Source of the DNA: Candidatus Gastranaerophilales bacterium
Lineage (GTDB): Bacteria > Cyanobacteriota > Vampirovibrionia > Gastranaerophilales > JANQFW01
Assembly (NCBI GenBank): GCA_028282645.1
Contig: JANQHM010000303.1
Location: forward strand, 1-33,326
DNA length: 33,326 bases
Direction: 5' to 3'
Both the position numbers and the translations under genes were made by a program. Position 1 is the first letter of the stretch; each line of letters starts with the position of its first letter. Of this stretch, positions 16,598-25,058 are shown in pieces. The notes beneath the pieces are model-generated. The model made no database searches and had not been told where the DNA came from. It saw nothing but the letters and a program-made list of their open reading frames with translations.

Positions 16598-18163
16598 TTA
16601 CACACCTTGCGCTGCACCATCTCTTCTCAGGTCTGCAACTCCTATAAAATTGTTTCTTTCTTGCATAACAAGCTGTACACAACCCATATAAAATGAAAAT
16701 GGATCTCTATGATCAATTTCAAATCCGTTTTTCTCCAGGTATTCAATAATATCATTGCGAATTCTTGCAGACTCCAATGAAACCTTTTTTTGGTGAGAAC
16801 AATGCAGCCTTGGTGAAGTAACAGCATCTAATGGAGATTGTTTTTCCATTCTTAATATTACTTGTAAAATAGCAGAAATAATTCGCTCACTGCCTGGTGA
16901 ACCTAAAGCAATATACGGTTTTTTCCCTTTAAAAACAATAGTAGGAGCAACAGAAGCCCACGGAGAACTGTTTGGTTTTAAGTAATAAGGATGAGTGGGA
17001 TCTTTTAATTCATATGCACTCATATAATTATTGTAAAGAAATCCTAATTCAAGATTAACTGTAAACGAACCGAAAACCCGCTCTATTGATTGTGTTAAAG
17101 CCACAACATTACCTTCTTTGTCCATAGCTGACAAGTGGGTAGTTTCTCCATAAATTAATTCTTCAGTTATGTTTGCCTTTATATTACTTGCCGTTTGCGC
17201 AGCATACTTGTGGCTCAGCATAGTTTCTTCTTTCATCTGATGATAAAGCTCAGGATCATAAGGCTTGTCCTGTCGATCATATTGAGCTTTATACATTGTT
17301 TCTGCCAAGAGTAAAGCACCCTTAGGAGTATCAGGATTATACTCGGATAATTTGAAGTGACCAAGAATATTAAACATTTCTATTAAGGCTCTTCCCGCTC
17401 CGGGAGGAGGAAAGGTCATTATTCTAAAATTTTTATATCTGGTTTTTAGCGGATTTCTTTCTATAGGGTAAGGAATTTGTGCAAGATCGTCATATCTTAT
17501 AAATCCATCATTATTTATCATATCTGATTCAATTATTCTGGCTATTTCTCCTTGATAAAAATCTTCAATTCCTTTATTTGTAATTACTTTAAGTGTATTG
17601 GCAAGTGCCGGCTGCTTAAAGATTTCTCCTGTACTAAAAGAGATCTGATTCTCATTTAAAAAGATACTGCCTGCATTAAATTCCTGTAAGTGTTCTATTT
17701 CTCTGTTTACAAGCTTATTCTGCAGTTCGGTAATTTTATATCCGTTTTCTGCAATTGGTATTACCGGCTCTAATATTTCTGCCAGTGATTTTTTACCGTA
17801 TCTCTTTAGAGCATATTCAAGGACAGCAGGAGTGCTTGGTACGGTTGTAGCTTTATAACCTTTATATAATTCTCTTGTATGTTCAATATCTTCGATTAAT
17901 GCTCTAATAGGAGCCTTTGAAGAACCATCAACAGCAATTGTTTTATTTGTTTGCTTGTTATAAATAAGTAAAAAAGTCTGGCCGCCCAGTCCGCTTGCGG
18001 CAGGCTCACAAATACCAAGAGCAAAAGCTGCGGCCACGGCTGCGTCTATAGCATTTCCTCCTTGTTCAAGGATATATGCTCCTATTTTAGTTGCTTCATA
18101 ATGCTGAGTTGCAATCATTCCATTTTTAGCGGCAGCTATTTTTTGAGGGTAAAAATTATTCAC
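16598..18163 (-). CDS. ggt: Gamma-glutamyltransferase family protein
   Basis: Members of this Ntn-hydrolase family cleave or transfer gamma-glutamyl groups (glutathione, gamma-Glu peptides). The 521-residue product has the N-terminal MIATQHYEATKIG and GGNAIDAAVAAAFAL segments, EPAASGLGGQTFLL, and FPPPGAGRALIEMF. The autoprocessing site is GETTHLSAMDKEGN, with Thr341 as the expected new N-terminal nucleophile of the small subunit. SIERVFGS and LGSPGSERII also fit. Length is a little below classic periplasmic GGT and no signal peptide is seen, so it may work in the cytosol like YwrD-type members. Start is GTG with AAGAGGA upstream. It is divergent from the formylglutamate hydrolase and ATP-grasp genes across 160 bp, which hints at joint regulation. 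Confidence 0.9.
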   Translation of the reverse strand: MNNFYPQKIAAAKNGMIATQHYEATKIGAYILEQGGNAIDAAVAAAFALGICEPAASGLGGQTFLLIYNKQTNKTIAVDGSSKAPIRALIEDIEHTRELYKGYKATTVPSTPAVLEYALKRYGKKSLAEILEPVIPIAENGYKITELQNKLVNREIEHLQEFNAGSIFLNENQISFSTGEIFKQPALANTLKVITNKGIEDFYQGEIARIIESDMINNDGFIRYDDLAQIPYPIERNPLKTRYKNFRIMTFPPPGAGRALIEMFNILGHFKLSEYNPDTPKGALLLAETMYKAQYDRQDKPYDPELYHQMKEETMLSHKYAAQTASNIKANITEELIYGETTHLSAMDKEGNVVALTQSIERVFGSFTVNLELGFLYNNYMSAYELKDPTHPYYLKPNSSPWASVAPTIVFKGKKPYIALGSPGSERIISAILQVILRMEKQSPLDAVTSPRLHCSHQKKVSLESARIRNDIIEYLEKNGFEIDHRDPFSFYMGCVQLVMQERNNFIGVADLRRDGAAQGV

Positions 18164-18323
18164 TGCGGAAATCCTCTTAAAAAATTAGTAATATTACTAT
18201 TTTGGCTTATCGTTATAAATAATAATGTAGAAAAGTATCCTACTGTAATATATTATATTTTGAACAGAAAACAAGACAGAAAAATATAAATATTAAAGCT
18301 ATTTTTTTTATTGGATTATAATT

Positions 18324-19100
18324 ATGAAAAATAATGAGAAATTACCTATATTAGTCTCTGTCCCGCACGGGGGAGACAAAGCCCCTTTAGAGGTGAAAAA
18401 TAATATCAAATTATCTTATCAGGATATTTTTGATGATATAGACCCTTATACTAAAGTTATTTATGATCTTAAAAACCTTGTTAAATACCAGATTAGTACA
18501 GATATAGCAAGAACTTTTATTGATTTAAACAGAAGCCGAAATGAGCTTCCGCCTGAAAACCCTGACGGAGTTATAAAAACCGTAACTTGCTATAATAATC
18601 AAATATACTATGAAAATTTAAACTCTAAAATAATAAACACGCTAATTAATAAATACTATATCCCTTATCATAATAAAATCAATGAAATATGTAACAATAA
18701 AAAGACTGAAATTGCGTTTGATTGTCATTCTATGGCGGAAACAGGACCTGATTTTTCACTTAATCCGGGAGAGCCCAGGCCCTTATTTTGTATAAGCAAT
18801 AACCTTGGAAAAACCTGTCCTGATAGCTACTTAGAAGAACTTTCAAAAATCATTGCAAAAATTTTTAGCTTTGATAGCGTTGACATAACTGTAAATCAGC
18901 CCTTTAAGGGGGGATTTATTGCAAGATATTGGGGAAATAATCCAATTCCTTGGATACAAATAGAAATAAACAGAAAATTATATCTAAATGACCAATACTT
19001 TGATTCTAGTGCAAAAACTGTTAAACCGGAAAGGTTAAAATATTTAAACAAAAAAATGAATGAAGTTATTAAAAATTTTTATTATATGGTATTCGGCTAA
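18324..19100 (+). CDS. N-formylglutamate amidohydrolase family protein
   Basis: The 258-residue product has the family layout: VSVPHGGDKAPLE (first metal/active-site His), DIDPYTKVIYDL, ARTFIDLNRSRNELPPENPDG, the FDCHSMAETGP motif, and late QPFKGGFIARYWG and IQIEINRKLY. Classical members hydrolyse N-formyl-L-glutamate to glutamate and formate at the end of one histidine route, but no hut genes are here. It precedes an ATP-grasp ligase fusion by 13 bp and is divergent from ggt. That context suggests hydrolysis of another N-acyl or peptide-linked glutamate. No strong ribosome binding site before the ATG. Family call is firm; substrate is open. Confidence 0.9.
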   Translation: MKNNEKLPILVSVPHGGDKAPLEVKNNIKLSYQDIFDDIDPYTKVIYDLKNLVKYQISTDIARTFIDLNRSRNELPPENPDGVIKTVTCYNNQIYYENLNSKIINTLINKYYIPYHNKINEICNNKKTEIAFDCHSMAETGPDFSLNPGEPRPLFCISNNLGKTCPDSYLEELSKIIAKIFSFDSVDITVNQPFKGGFIARYWGNNPIPWIQIEINRKLYLNDQYFDSSAKTVKPERLKYLNKKMNEVIKNFYYMVFG

Positions 19101-19113
19101 AAAGGTATTTAAA

Positions 19114-21264
19114 GTGAAAATAGCAGTTGTTTTTAACAGAAAAAGTAAAAATGTTATAAATGTTTTTGGTTCTCAAAATAGAGAAAAATACAGTATCATA
19201 ACAATTAAAAAAATTGTTGAGTCTCTAAAAAAGGCAGGACATCAAGTTAAAGAATTTGAAGCTGATAAAGAGCTTATAAAAAAACTGGAAGGCTTTATGC
19301 CTGGAGTAATAAAAGGGGAATTGCCCGGGCTTGTATTTAATCTGGCATACGGAATACAAGGCCAGGACCGATATACTCATGTGCCGGGAATTTTAGAAAT
19401 GATAGGATTTCCATACACAGGCTCCTCACCGCTTGCGCATTCTTTAGCACTTGATAAGGTTGTCACAAAGATGATTTTTAAACAAAATAACTTGCCTACT
19501 CCTGATTTTGCAATTATTGATACTAAAACATTTGAACCGCCGGGTATCGAGTTCCCGTTTATTGTAAAGCCTAAAAACGAGGCGGTTTCCTTTGGGTTAA
19601 CTGTTGTGAATAATGAGGAAGAGTTAAAATCAGCTGTTGATATTATATGTCAAGAATACAAGCAACCTGCCTTGGTTGAAAAATATATAGAAGGCAGAGA
19701 AATAAACGTAGGTATTCTTGGTAACGAAAAGCCTGAAATTTTTCCTCCAAATGAAATTGTATTTGATTGCGAGGGTGATCATATCTATACCTATGAAGAT
19801 AAAAGAAATGCATCAGGTAGAAATATTTACAATAAATGTCCGGCTGACTTGCCGGAAGAAAAAATTAACGAAGCTAAACAACTGGCATTAAAGGCCTTTA
19901 ATGCACTTGGCTGTAAAGATTTTGCCAGGATTGATATGAGAATTGATAAAGAAGGAAATTTATATCTTCTTGAAATAAACAGCCTTGCAAGTTTAGGGTT
20001 AAAGGGCTCTTATGTAAACGCAGCTAAGCAAAGAGGTTATACTTATGAATCTTTGATCAATAAAATTGTTGAAGTTGCTAATATACGATACTTTGGTTCA
20101 TTGTATATTGATAATATCATTCCTGATAAATCCTCAAGCAAAGAGGAAAAAGCGTTAACCTACCTTTTGCAAAAGAGAGATGGTATTGAAAAGACCCTCC
20201 AGTCTTGGTGTAATATTAACAGCAGAACAAATGACTCTTTTGGGATAAAAACAGCCATTGAAAAATTTACCCATGATATGAAAGAACTGGGGTTGAAAAC
20301 AGAGAATTGTTACACAGATGAAAATAGAACATGGATGTGGGAAACCAAAAAAGGATTTAAAGATGGAGCTTTGATTATTTGTAATATAGATGTTCCTATA
20401 TTTCAATATACTCCGACTATAAATTTTAAAAAAGAATCAGAATATCTTTATGGAGAAGGAATAGGCTTGTCAAGAGCAAATATTGTAACTTTACAATATG
20501 CATTACGGGCAATAAAATCTTTAAAATTATTAAAAGAAATACCTATTGGAATTTTAATTTACACTGATGAAGGTCTTGATAACCTATACAGCCGTAAAAT
20601 AATAAAAAAAGCTTCACAAGAAGCCGCGCAGGTACTTATTTTAAAAGCAGGGTCTTCTGAAAACAAAATTGTAACGGGGCGAAGGGGGCAAGCCAGATTT
20701 AGGCTTATTATTGAAGACAATTTACCTGAAAATAATCGATTAAAAAATAATTCCAATATTATATTTTGGTTTGCAGATGTATCAAAAGAAATTTTTCAAC
20801 TGGATTCTAAGGAAAAAAAATTATCAATTAGCTTGATTGATTTCAACATTGATTCTTACTTTACCTTGCAGCCTCACAGAATAAAAGCTGATATTTTGGT
20901 CAGCTTTTATGAAGAAAAATACCTGGATGAAGCTGTTAAAAAACTTCATAAATTACTCAAAAATAAAAAAAACAATACAAAAGTTACTTTAAGTGAAGTT
21001 TCCAACAGGCCTCCTTTTATAGAAAGAACAAAAAGTAAAAAATTATCAATGAAGTTTAAAAAAATAGCCAAAGAAATAGATATAGAGCTGGAAAATACCG
21101 TCTCTTTATGGCCTTCGGCAGCAGGATTAGTAGCGGCAGATATTCCTGTTATTTGTGGTATTGGACCTGTTGCAGAAAATATCCATACTCCAAAGGAACG
21201 AATAAAAAGAATAAGTCTGCTTCAAAGGACTTTAATTTTGACAAAATATCTATTGGAGTTCTAG
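19114..21264 (+). CDS. Fusion of a D-Ala-D-Ala-ligase-like ATP-grasp domain with a degenerate M20 peptidase domain
   Basis: The 716-residue product (GTG start with AAAGGT seven bases upstream) has an ATP-grasp ligase at residues 1-325. Landmarks are NLAYGIQGQDRYTHVPGILE, GFPYTGSSPLAHSLALDK, PFIVKPKNEAVSFGL, the ATP lid and Mg ligands in ARIDMRID and LLEINS. Residues 345-716 follow the M20 carboxypeptidase plan: LQSWCNINSRTND, IICNIDVPIF, GEGIGLSRANIV, ILIYTDEG, the dimerisation-type GRRGQARFRLII, and the end AADIPVICGIGPVAENIHTP. The expected zinc ligands are altered: H-x-D reads NID, the middle Asp is absent from GLSRAN, and the Glu-Glu pair is Glu-Gly. The domain is therefore probably non-hydrolytic or repurposed. 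It likely joins an amino acid or peptide and works with the preceding hydrolase; the substrate is unknown. Confidence 0.8.
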   Translation: MKIAVVFNRKSKNVINVFGSQNREKYSIITIKKIVESLKKAGHQVKEFEADKELIKKLEGFMPGVIKGELPGLVFNLAYGIQGQDRYTHVPGILEMIGFPYTGSSPLAHSLALDKVVTKMIFKQNNLPTPDFAIIDTKTFEPPGIEFPFIVKPKNEAVSFGLTVVNNEEELKSAVDIICQEYKQPALVEKYIEGREINVGILGNEKPEIFPPNEIVFDCEGDHIYTYEDKRNASGRNIYNKCPADLPEEKINEAKQLALKAFNALGCKDFARIDMRIDKEGNLYLLEINSLASLGLKGSYVNAAKQRGYTYESLINKIVEVANIRYFGSLYIDNIIPDKSSSKEEKALTYLLQKRDGIEKTLQSWCNINSRTNDSFGIKTAIEKFTHDMKELGLKTENCYTDENRTWMWETKKGFKDGALIICNIDVPIFQYTPTINFKKESEYLYGEGIGLSRANIVTLQYALRAIKSLKLLKEIPIGILIYTDEGLDNLYSRKIIKKASQEAAQVLILKAGSSENKIVTGRRGQARFRLIIEDNLPENNRLKNNSNIIFWFADVSKEIFQLDSKEKKLSISLIDFNIDSYFTLQPHRIKADILVSFYEEKYLDEAVKKLHKLLKNKKNNTKVTLSEVSNRPPFIERTKSKKLSMKFKKIAKEIDIELENTVSLWPSAAGLVAADIPVICGIGPVAENIHTPKERIKRISLLQRTLILTKYLLEF

Positions 21265-21550
21265 CCTAATGGTTGCCTAATGGTTATTCTATGCCCGTAG
21301 ATATTATTTTTTTGTTTCTTTATCTTTGATTAGGGATAGTAAGAAATAGTTTAAAATTTAAGCTAAAAAATTTTTTTTGCCGGCCTCTTCAAAAGAAAAT
21401 TAAAATAAAAAAGGCAATTTTTGTTGAATAATTTACTTAATATATATACGAGAGATAAATACGAGAGATAATAGTTAATATACTGAAGAGATCAATTACA
21501 TAATATTAGTTATATTTAAAATTTAACATGCAGAAAATTAATTTAGTTTA

Positions 21551-21642
21551 TACAAAATATCATTGCGATATTTGTATGTAAAGCTAACCTTTTATTAAAT
21601 GAGCAATATGCGTTCAGTTCTTTTATCGACTCATTTAATAAA
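21551..21642. promoter_or_regulatory. Two hairpins upstream of the Q-x-N repeat gene
   Basis: The 441-bp gap after the ATP-grasp gene contains no ORF. It holds small tandem repeats (CCTAATGGTTG twice at about 21267, ACGAGAGATA twice at about 21448). Two inverted repeats follow: TACAAAATATC/GATATTTGTA (21551-21577) and a perfect 13-bp TTTATTAAATGAG/CTCATTTAATAAA with a 26-nt loop (21591-21642). The second ends about 64 bp before the start codon and may be an RNA stem or attenuator-like element. Confidence 0.35.
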
Positions 21643-21705
21643 TACAAATAATTATTATTATAAATAGTACCACATAAGAGAGAGAGAAATATAGAGGAGA
21701 GAAAA

Positions 21706-22440
21706 ATGTATCAGATAGCTGCACAACCAAGACCAATGCCAAGACCAATGCCAATGCCAATGCAAAAAACTGTGCCACAACAAATGCCGATGTTTTTGGC
21801 AATGCCTCAACAAATGCAGCAGGCATTACCTCAACAAATGCAAAATCCAATGCAGCAAGCAATGCCGGTAATACCTGTAATAATCCCAATGAATTTTGCA
21901 AATCAAGGCAATTTTAACATGGGCGGCAATGCTATCGGGCAGGCAAATAATAGCATAGGCTCCAATTTTATGAATCAAATGAATAATAATATTGGCGGTA
22001 ATGGTGTAGCTCAAGCAAATAATACTATGGGCTCAAACTTTTTAAGTCAAATGAATGGTAACATGGGCGGTAATGCTATCAGTCAAGGAAATAATGCAAT
22101 GGGCTCAAACTTTTTAGGTCAAATGAACGGCAACATTAACGGTAGTAATGTTGGCCAAGTAAATAATAGTATAGGAGGAAACTTTTTAAATCAACTTAAT
22201 GGTAACATTGGTGGTGCTAATGTAAATCAAGCAAATAACAGTTTATTTGCGGGACTTTTAAACCAAGCTAATATGAATGCCGGAGGTAAAGGTATTGATC
22301 AACAAAATACAGCCGTTTCCCCGGTACTAACTCAAGGACTTAATCAGCAAACTATAACCTGTCCGGTTCCAAAACCAGGGGAACAGCTTAACATTAGCAT
22401 AGGCGGAAATGATGTTGCACAGAGAAACTTTTTGGGATAA
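21706..22440 (+). CDS. Asn/Gln dodecapeptide repeat protein (curlin-like or beta-solenoid)
   Basis: The 244-residue product starts with a Met/Pro/Gln-rich region (1-61). Twelve uninterrupted 12-residue units follow at residues 62-205. All twelve have Gln at position 6 and Asn at position 8. Units alternate between types GNAIGQANNSIG and SNFLSQMNGNMG, giving a 24-residue super-repeat. A hydrophobic residue at position 4 and Gly at the unit ends fit a strand-turn-strand coil with stacked Gln and Asn. The pattern resembles curlin repeats (Q-x-G-x-x-N) but I cannot claim membership. Another half unit closes the protein (GNDVAQRN). No signal peptide or TM segment is visible. AGAGGAG precedes the ATG and an intrinsic terminator follows, so it is monocistronic. 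The same Q-x-N units head the genes at 8067 and 9555. Confidence 0.85.
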   Translation: MYQIAAQPRPMPRPMPMPMQKTVPQQMPMFLAMPQQMQQALPQQMQNPMQQAMPVIPVIIPMNFANQGNFNMGGNAIGQANNSIGSNFMNQMNNNIGGNGVAQANNTMGSNFLSQMNGNMGGNAISQGNNAMGSNFLGQMNGNINGSNVGQVNNSIGGNFLNQLNGNIGGANVNQANNSLFAGLLNQANMNAGGKGIDQQNTAVSPVLTQGLNQQTITCPVPKPGEQLNISIGGNDVAQRNFLG

Positions 22441-22511
22441 GACAAACTAAATAGAAGATAGAAATAAAGTAGTTATAACTTAAGACCTTACAAAAAATCT
22501 AATTGCAAAGC

Positions 22512-22543
22512 AAAAACCTCGCTTTTAATAAAGGGGGGTTTTT
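22512..22543 (+). terminator. Intrinsic terminator after the Q-x-N repeat gene
   Basis: AAAAACCTC pairs with GGGGGTTTTT (one G-T pair) around a loop of about 14 nt, followed by ACTTTTTTT. Confidence 0.8.
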
Positions 22544-22580
22544 ACTTTTTTTGAACCGAAATATAATCTCATAAAAATAT

Positions 22581-22608
22581 TTAACAAATGACTTATTTTT
22601 TATATAAT
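22581..22608 (+). promoter_or_regulatory. Sigma70-type promoter of lysA-cdaA
   Basis: TTAACA, a 16-bp spacer, and TATAAT, about 90 bp before the lysA start. Confidence 0.6.
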
Positions 22609-22698
22609 AAATAAAGATAGAAATTTATTAATAAATATTTAAAATCAAATAAAAAATTTAATAGAAATCCTACTAATATTACTTTTAAGGAGAAAAAA

Positions 22699-24051
22699 AT
22701 GTCAGAAACCATTAATCAGTCTATATTGCCTTACACAGCAAAAATAAATGAGGATAATCATCTGGAGGTAGGCGGGTGTGATACTGTAGAATTAGTAGAA
22801 AGATATGGTACACCATTGATTGTATATGATGAAGAATCGATAAGAAAATGTTGTAATCAATATAAAAATGCTTTTTCTTCTTACAAAAAGACAAAAGTGT
22901 TATTTGCCGGCAAAGCATTTATGACAAAAGCAGTATGTCATATCGTTCAGGAAGAAGGATTAGGAATAGACGTAGTCTCTGGTGGCGAAATATATACTGC
23001 ATTGAAATCAAATTTTAAAATGGAAAATTTATATTTTAACGGCAATAACAAAGCCATGGACGAATTGGAGTTAGCTCTGGACTCAGGCGTGGGCAGAATA
23101 ACTGTTGACAATTTTATGGAACTTGCAATTCTGGATAATATTGCTAAATATCATGGTAAAACAGTAAAAATCTTATTAAGAATAACCCCGGGGCTAGAAT
23201 GTCATACTCATGAATATATTCAAACAGGACACTTAGACAGTAAATTTGGTTTTGATTTAACCCAGCTTGATGAAGCAATTGAGCTAATTAAAGATGAATA
23301 TACAAATCTGGAATTAGTAGGATTACATGCGCATATAGGTTCTCAAATTTTTGAAACACAAGTTTATCACGATTTAGTAAGAATTGTGGCTGAACAATTT
23401 TCTTATATTAAAGACAAGTTTGATATTGAATTAGAAGAAATGAATATAGGCGGTGGTTTAGGTATTAGATATACAGAAGAAGATGATCCGCCTTCAATCT
23501 ATAAAATTTCTGAAGTGATAGTAACTTCTTTAAAAGAAAATATAAAAAAATATTCAATAAAAGAACCAATCCTAATCGTAGAACCCGGAAGAAGTCTTAT
23601 TTCAACATCCGGCATTACCTTATATACCTCAGGCAGTTATAAACAAGTGCCCGAAGGCAGAAAATATGTTGCTGTAGATGGAGGAATGTCTGATAATCCC
23701 AGACCGTCGATGTATCAAGCTCAATATAAAGCACTTGTTGCAAATAAAGCAAAAAATGAACCTGAAGAAATTGTTACAATTGCAGGGAGATTCTGTGAGT
23801 CCGGTGATATATTAATAAAAGATGTGAAGCTACCAATTATTGAACCGGGTGATATAGTGTGTCTTTTAAGTACGGGAGCTTATAATTATTCTATGGCAAG
23901 TAATTACAACAGAGTTCCCAGACCTGCGTGTGTATTAGTACATAAAGGGCAATCTGATGTTATAATAGAAAGAGAGACCTATGAAAATATAATCTCGCTT
24001 GATAGAATACCAAAAAGGTTAACATCAAAAACTCTTGAAGGTTCAATGTAG
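22699..24051 (+). CDS. lysA: Diaminopimelate decarboxylase
   Basis: LysA decarboxylates meso-diaminopimelate to L-lysine using pyridoxal phosphate. The 450-residue product has the PLP lysine in VLFAGKAFMTKAV, the LGIDVVSGGEIYTAL segment, LVGLHAHIGSQIF, the glycine loop NIGGGLGIRY, the phosphate-binding VEPGRSLIS, and the catalytic Cys of the dimer interface in GRFCESGDIL. Length is usual. AAGGAG lies seven bases before the ATG. The stop codon overlaps the start of cdaA by one base (TAGTG), so the two are translationally coupled. Confidence 0.97.
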   Translation: MSETINQSILPYTAKINEDNHLEVGGCDTVELVERYGTPLIVYDEESIRKCCNQYKNAFSSYKKTKVLFAGKAFMTKAVCHIVQEEGLGIDVVSGGEIYTALKSNFKMENLYFNGNNKAMDELELALDSGVGRITVDNFMELAILDNIAKYHGKTVKILLRITPGLECHTHEYIQTGHLDSKFGFDLTQLDEAIELIKDEYTNLELVGLHAHIGSQIFETQVYHDLVRIVAEQFSYIKDKFDIELEEMNIGGGLGIRYTEEDDPPSIYKISEVIVTSLKENIKKYSIKEPILIVEPGRSLISTSGITLYTSGSYKQVPEGRKYVAVDGGMSDNPRPSMYQAQYKALVANKAKNEPEEIVTIAGRFCESGDILIKDVKLPIIEPGDIVCLLSTGAYNYSMASNYNRVPRPACVLVHKGQSDVIIERETYENIISLDRIPKRLTSKTLEGSM

Positions 24052-24959
24052 TGTTTGATACAATTCCTAAATTTTTGACTGAATCTTTTTCAGAAACAAT
24101 TCTCTCTCTAAATTATATCAATATTTTAGAGATATTAGTTATTGTAGCAATAGTTTATCAATTTTATAAGCTAATTACAGGCACCCAGGCGGAACAGCTT
24201 CTTAAAGGTATATTAATATTATTTTTGGCACTACTTTTAAGCAAGCTGTTCAAACTTCAAATTTTAGGCAAAATACTTGAGAATGTTGTAAATATTGTTA
24301 TATTTTCAATTGTTGTAATCTTTCAGCCGGAATTAAGAAGGCTTTTTGGCTATTTAGGCCAACAAGGTTTTTTAAGAAAACCTATTTTTAGTGACAAAAA
24401 AACGGATACTAATCTTATAATTAAAAATTTTACAGAAGCTATCAAGTATTTGAGTAAGTCTCATACAGGTGCATTAATTGTGCTGCAAAAAAATCAGACC
24501 TCAGAAAGTTTTCTGGACGTAGGGATTAATTTAGATTCAATTATCAGTACAGAATTAATATTAACAATATTCCATCCTAATACACCCTTGCATGATGGTG
24601 CAATCGTAATAAATGATGATAGAATTATAGCTGCAGGGGTTTTACTCCCTTTAACAGAAGATCCTAATTTAAGCTGGAAATATGGGACTCGCCACAGAGC
24701 AGCCATTGGAATGAGCGAAACTGCTGATTGCTTATGTATTGTTGTATCAGAAGAAACAGGTGAAGTATCTTACGCACAAAAAGGTAAATTAAAAAAAGTT
24801 GAAGAGATGGAAGCTTTAACTGCTGAAATAAAAGATTATCTGGGCTATAACGAAATGAAAGAAGAGCAGGTAAGCAGATTTCATTTAAATAACTTTTTTA
24901 ATACAGATTTTTCTAAATACCATGAAAAAATTAAATGGAAAAAAAATAAATCTAAATAG
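24051..24959 (+). CDS. cdaA: Diadenylate cyclase CdaA/DacA (c-di-AMP synthase)
   Basis: CdaA condenses two ATP into cyclic di-AMP, a second messenger for potassium, osmotic and cell-wall control. The 302-residue protein has three predicted membrane spans (about residues 23-40, 50-68 and 74-92) and then the DAC domain. The domain has the two diagnostic motifs, DGA at 182-184 (PLHDGAIVI) and RHR at 214-216 (YGTRHRAAIG), followed by VVSEETGEVSYA. The start is GTG overlapping the lysA stop. Coupling to a lysine/DAP gene rather than the Firmicute cdaR-glmM pair is notable. About 25 extra residues at the C-terminus are basic and unassigned. No cognate phosphodiesterase is in the window. Confidence 0.95.
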   Translation: MFDTIPKFLTESFSETILSLNYINILEILVIVAIVYQFYKLITGTQAEQLLKGILILFLALLLSKLFKLQILGKILENVVNIVIFSIVVIFQPELRRLFGYLGQQGFLRKPIFSDKKTDTNLIIKNFTEAIKYLSKSHTGALIVLQKNQTSESFLDVGINLDSIISTELILTIFHPNTPLHDGAIVINDDRIIAAGVLLPLTEDPNLSWKYGTRHRAAIGMSETADCLCIVVSEETGEVSYAQKGKLKKVEEMEALTAEIKDYLGYNEMKEEQVSRFHLNNFFNTDFSKYHEKIKWKKNKSK

Positions 24960-25058
24960 AATTTCTATCAAATATAAAAAACAATGCAAACTACAAAATA
25001 ATAAATAATGTTGATATATAATTTTTTTCATATACAATTTAATTAAGCTCATGCAATT

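Noticed and set aside
18062-18289. Plus-strand frame opposite the start of ggt
   Set aside because: It lies largely antisense to ggt and has no ribosome binding site or recognisable sequence.
19060-19113. Earlier ATG start for the ATP-grasp fusion, overlapping the hydrolase gene
   Set aside because: The added 18 residues do not resemble the family N-terminus, while MKIAVVFNRK after AAAGGT does.
21920-22320. Possible CRISPR-like or non-coding DNA repeat in the Q-x-N gene
   Set aside because: Repetition is at protein level with varied codons, one intact frame and no spacer structure.
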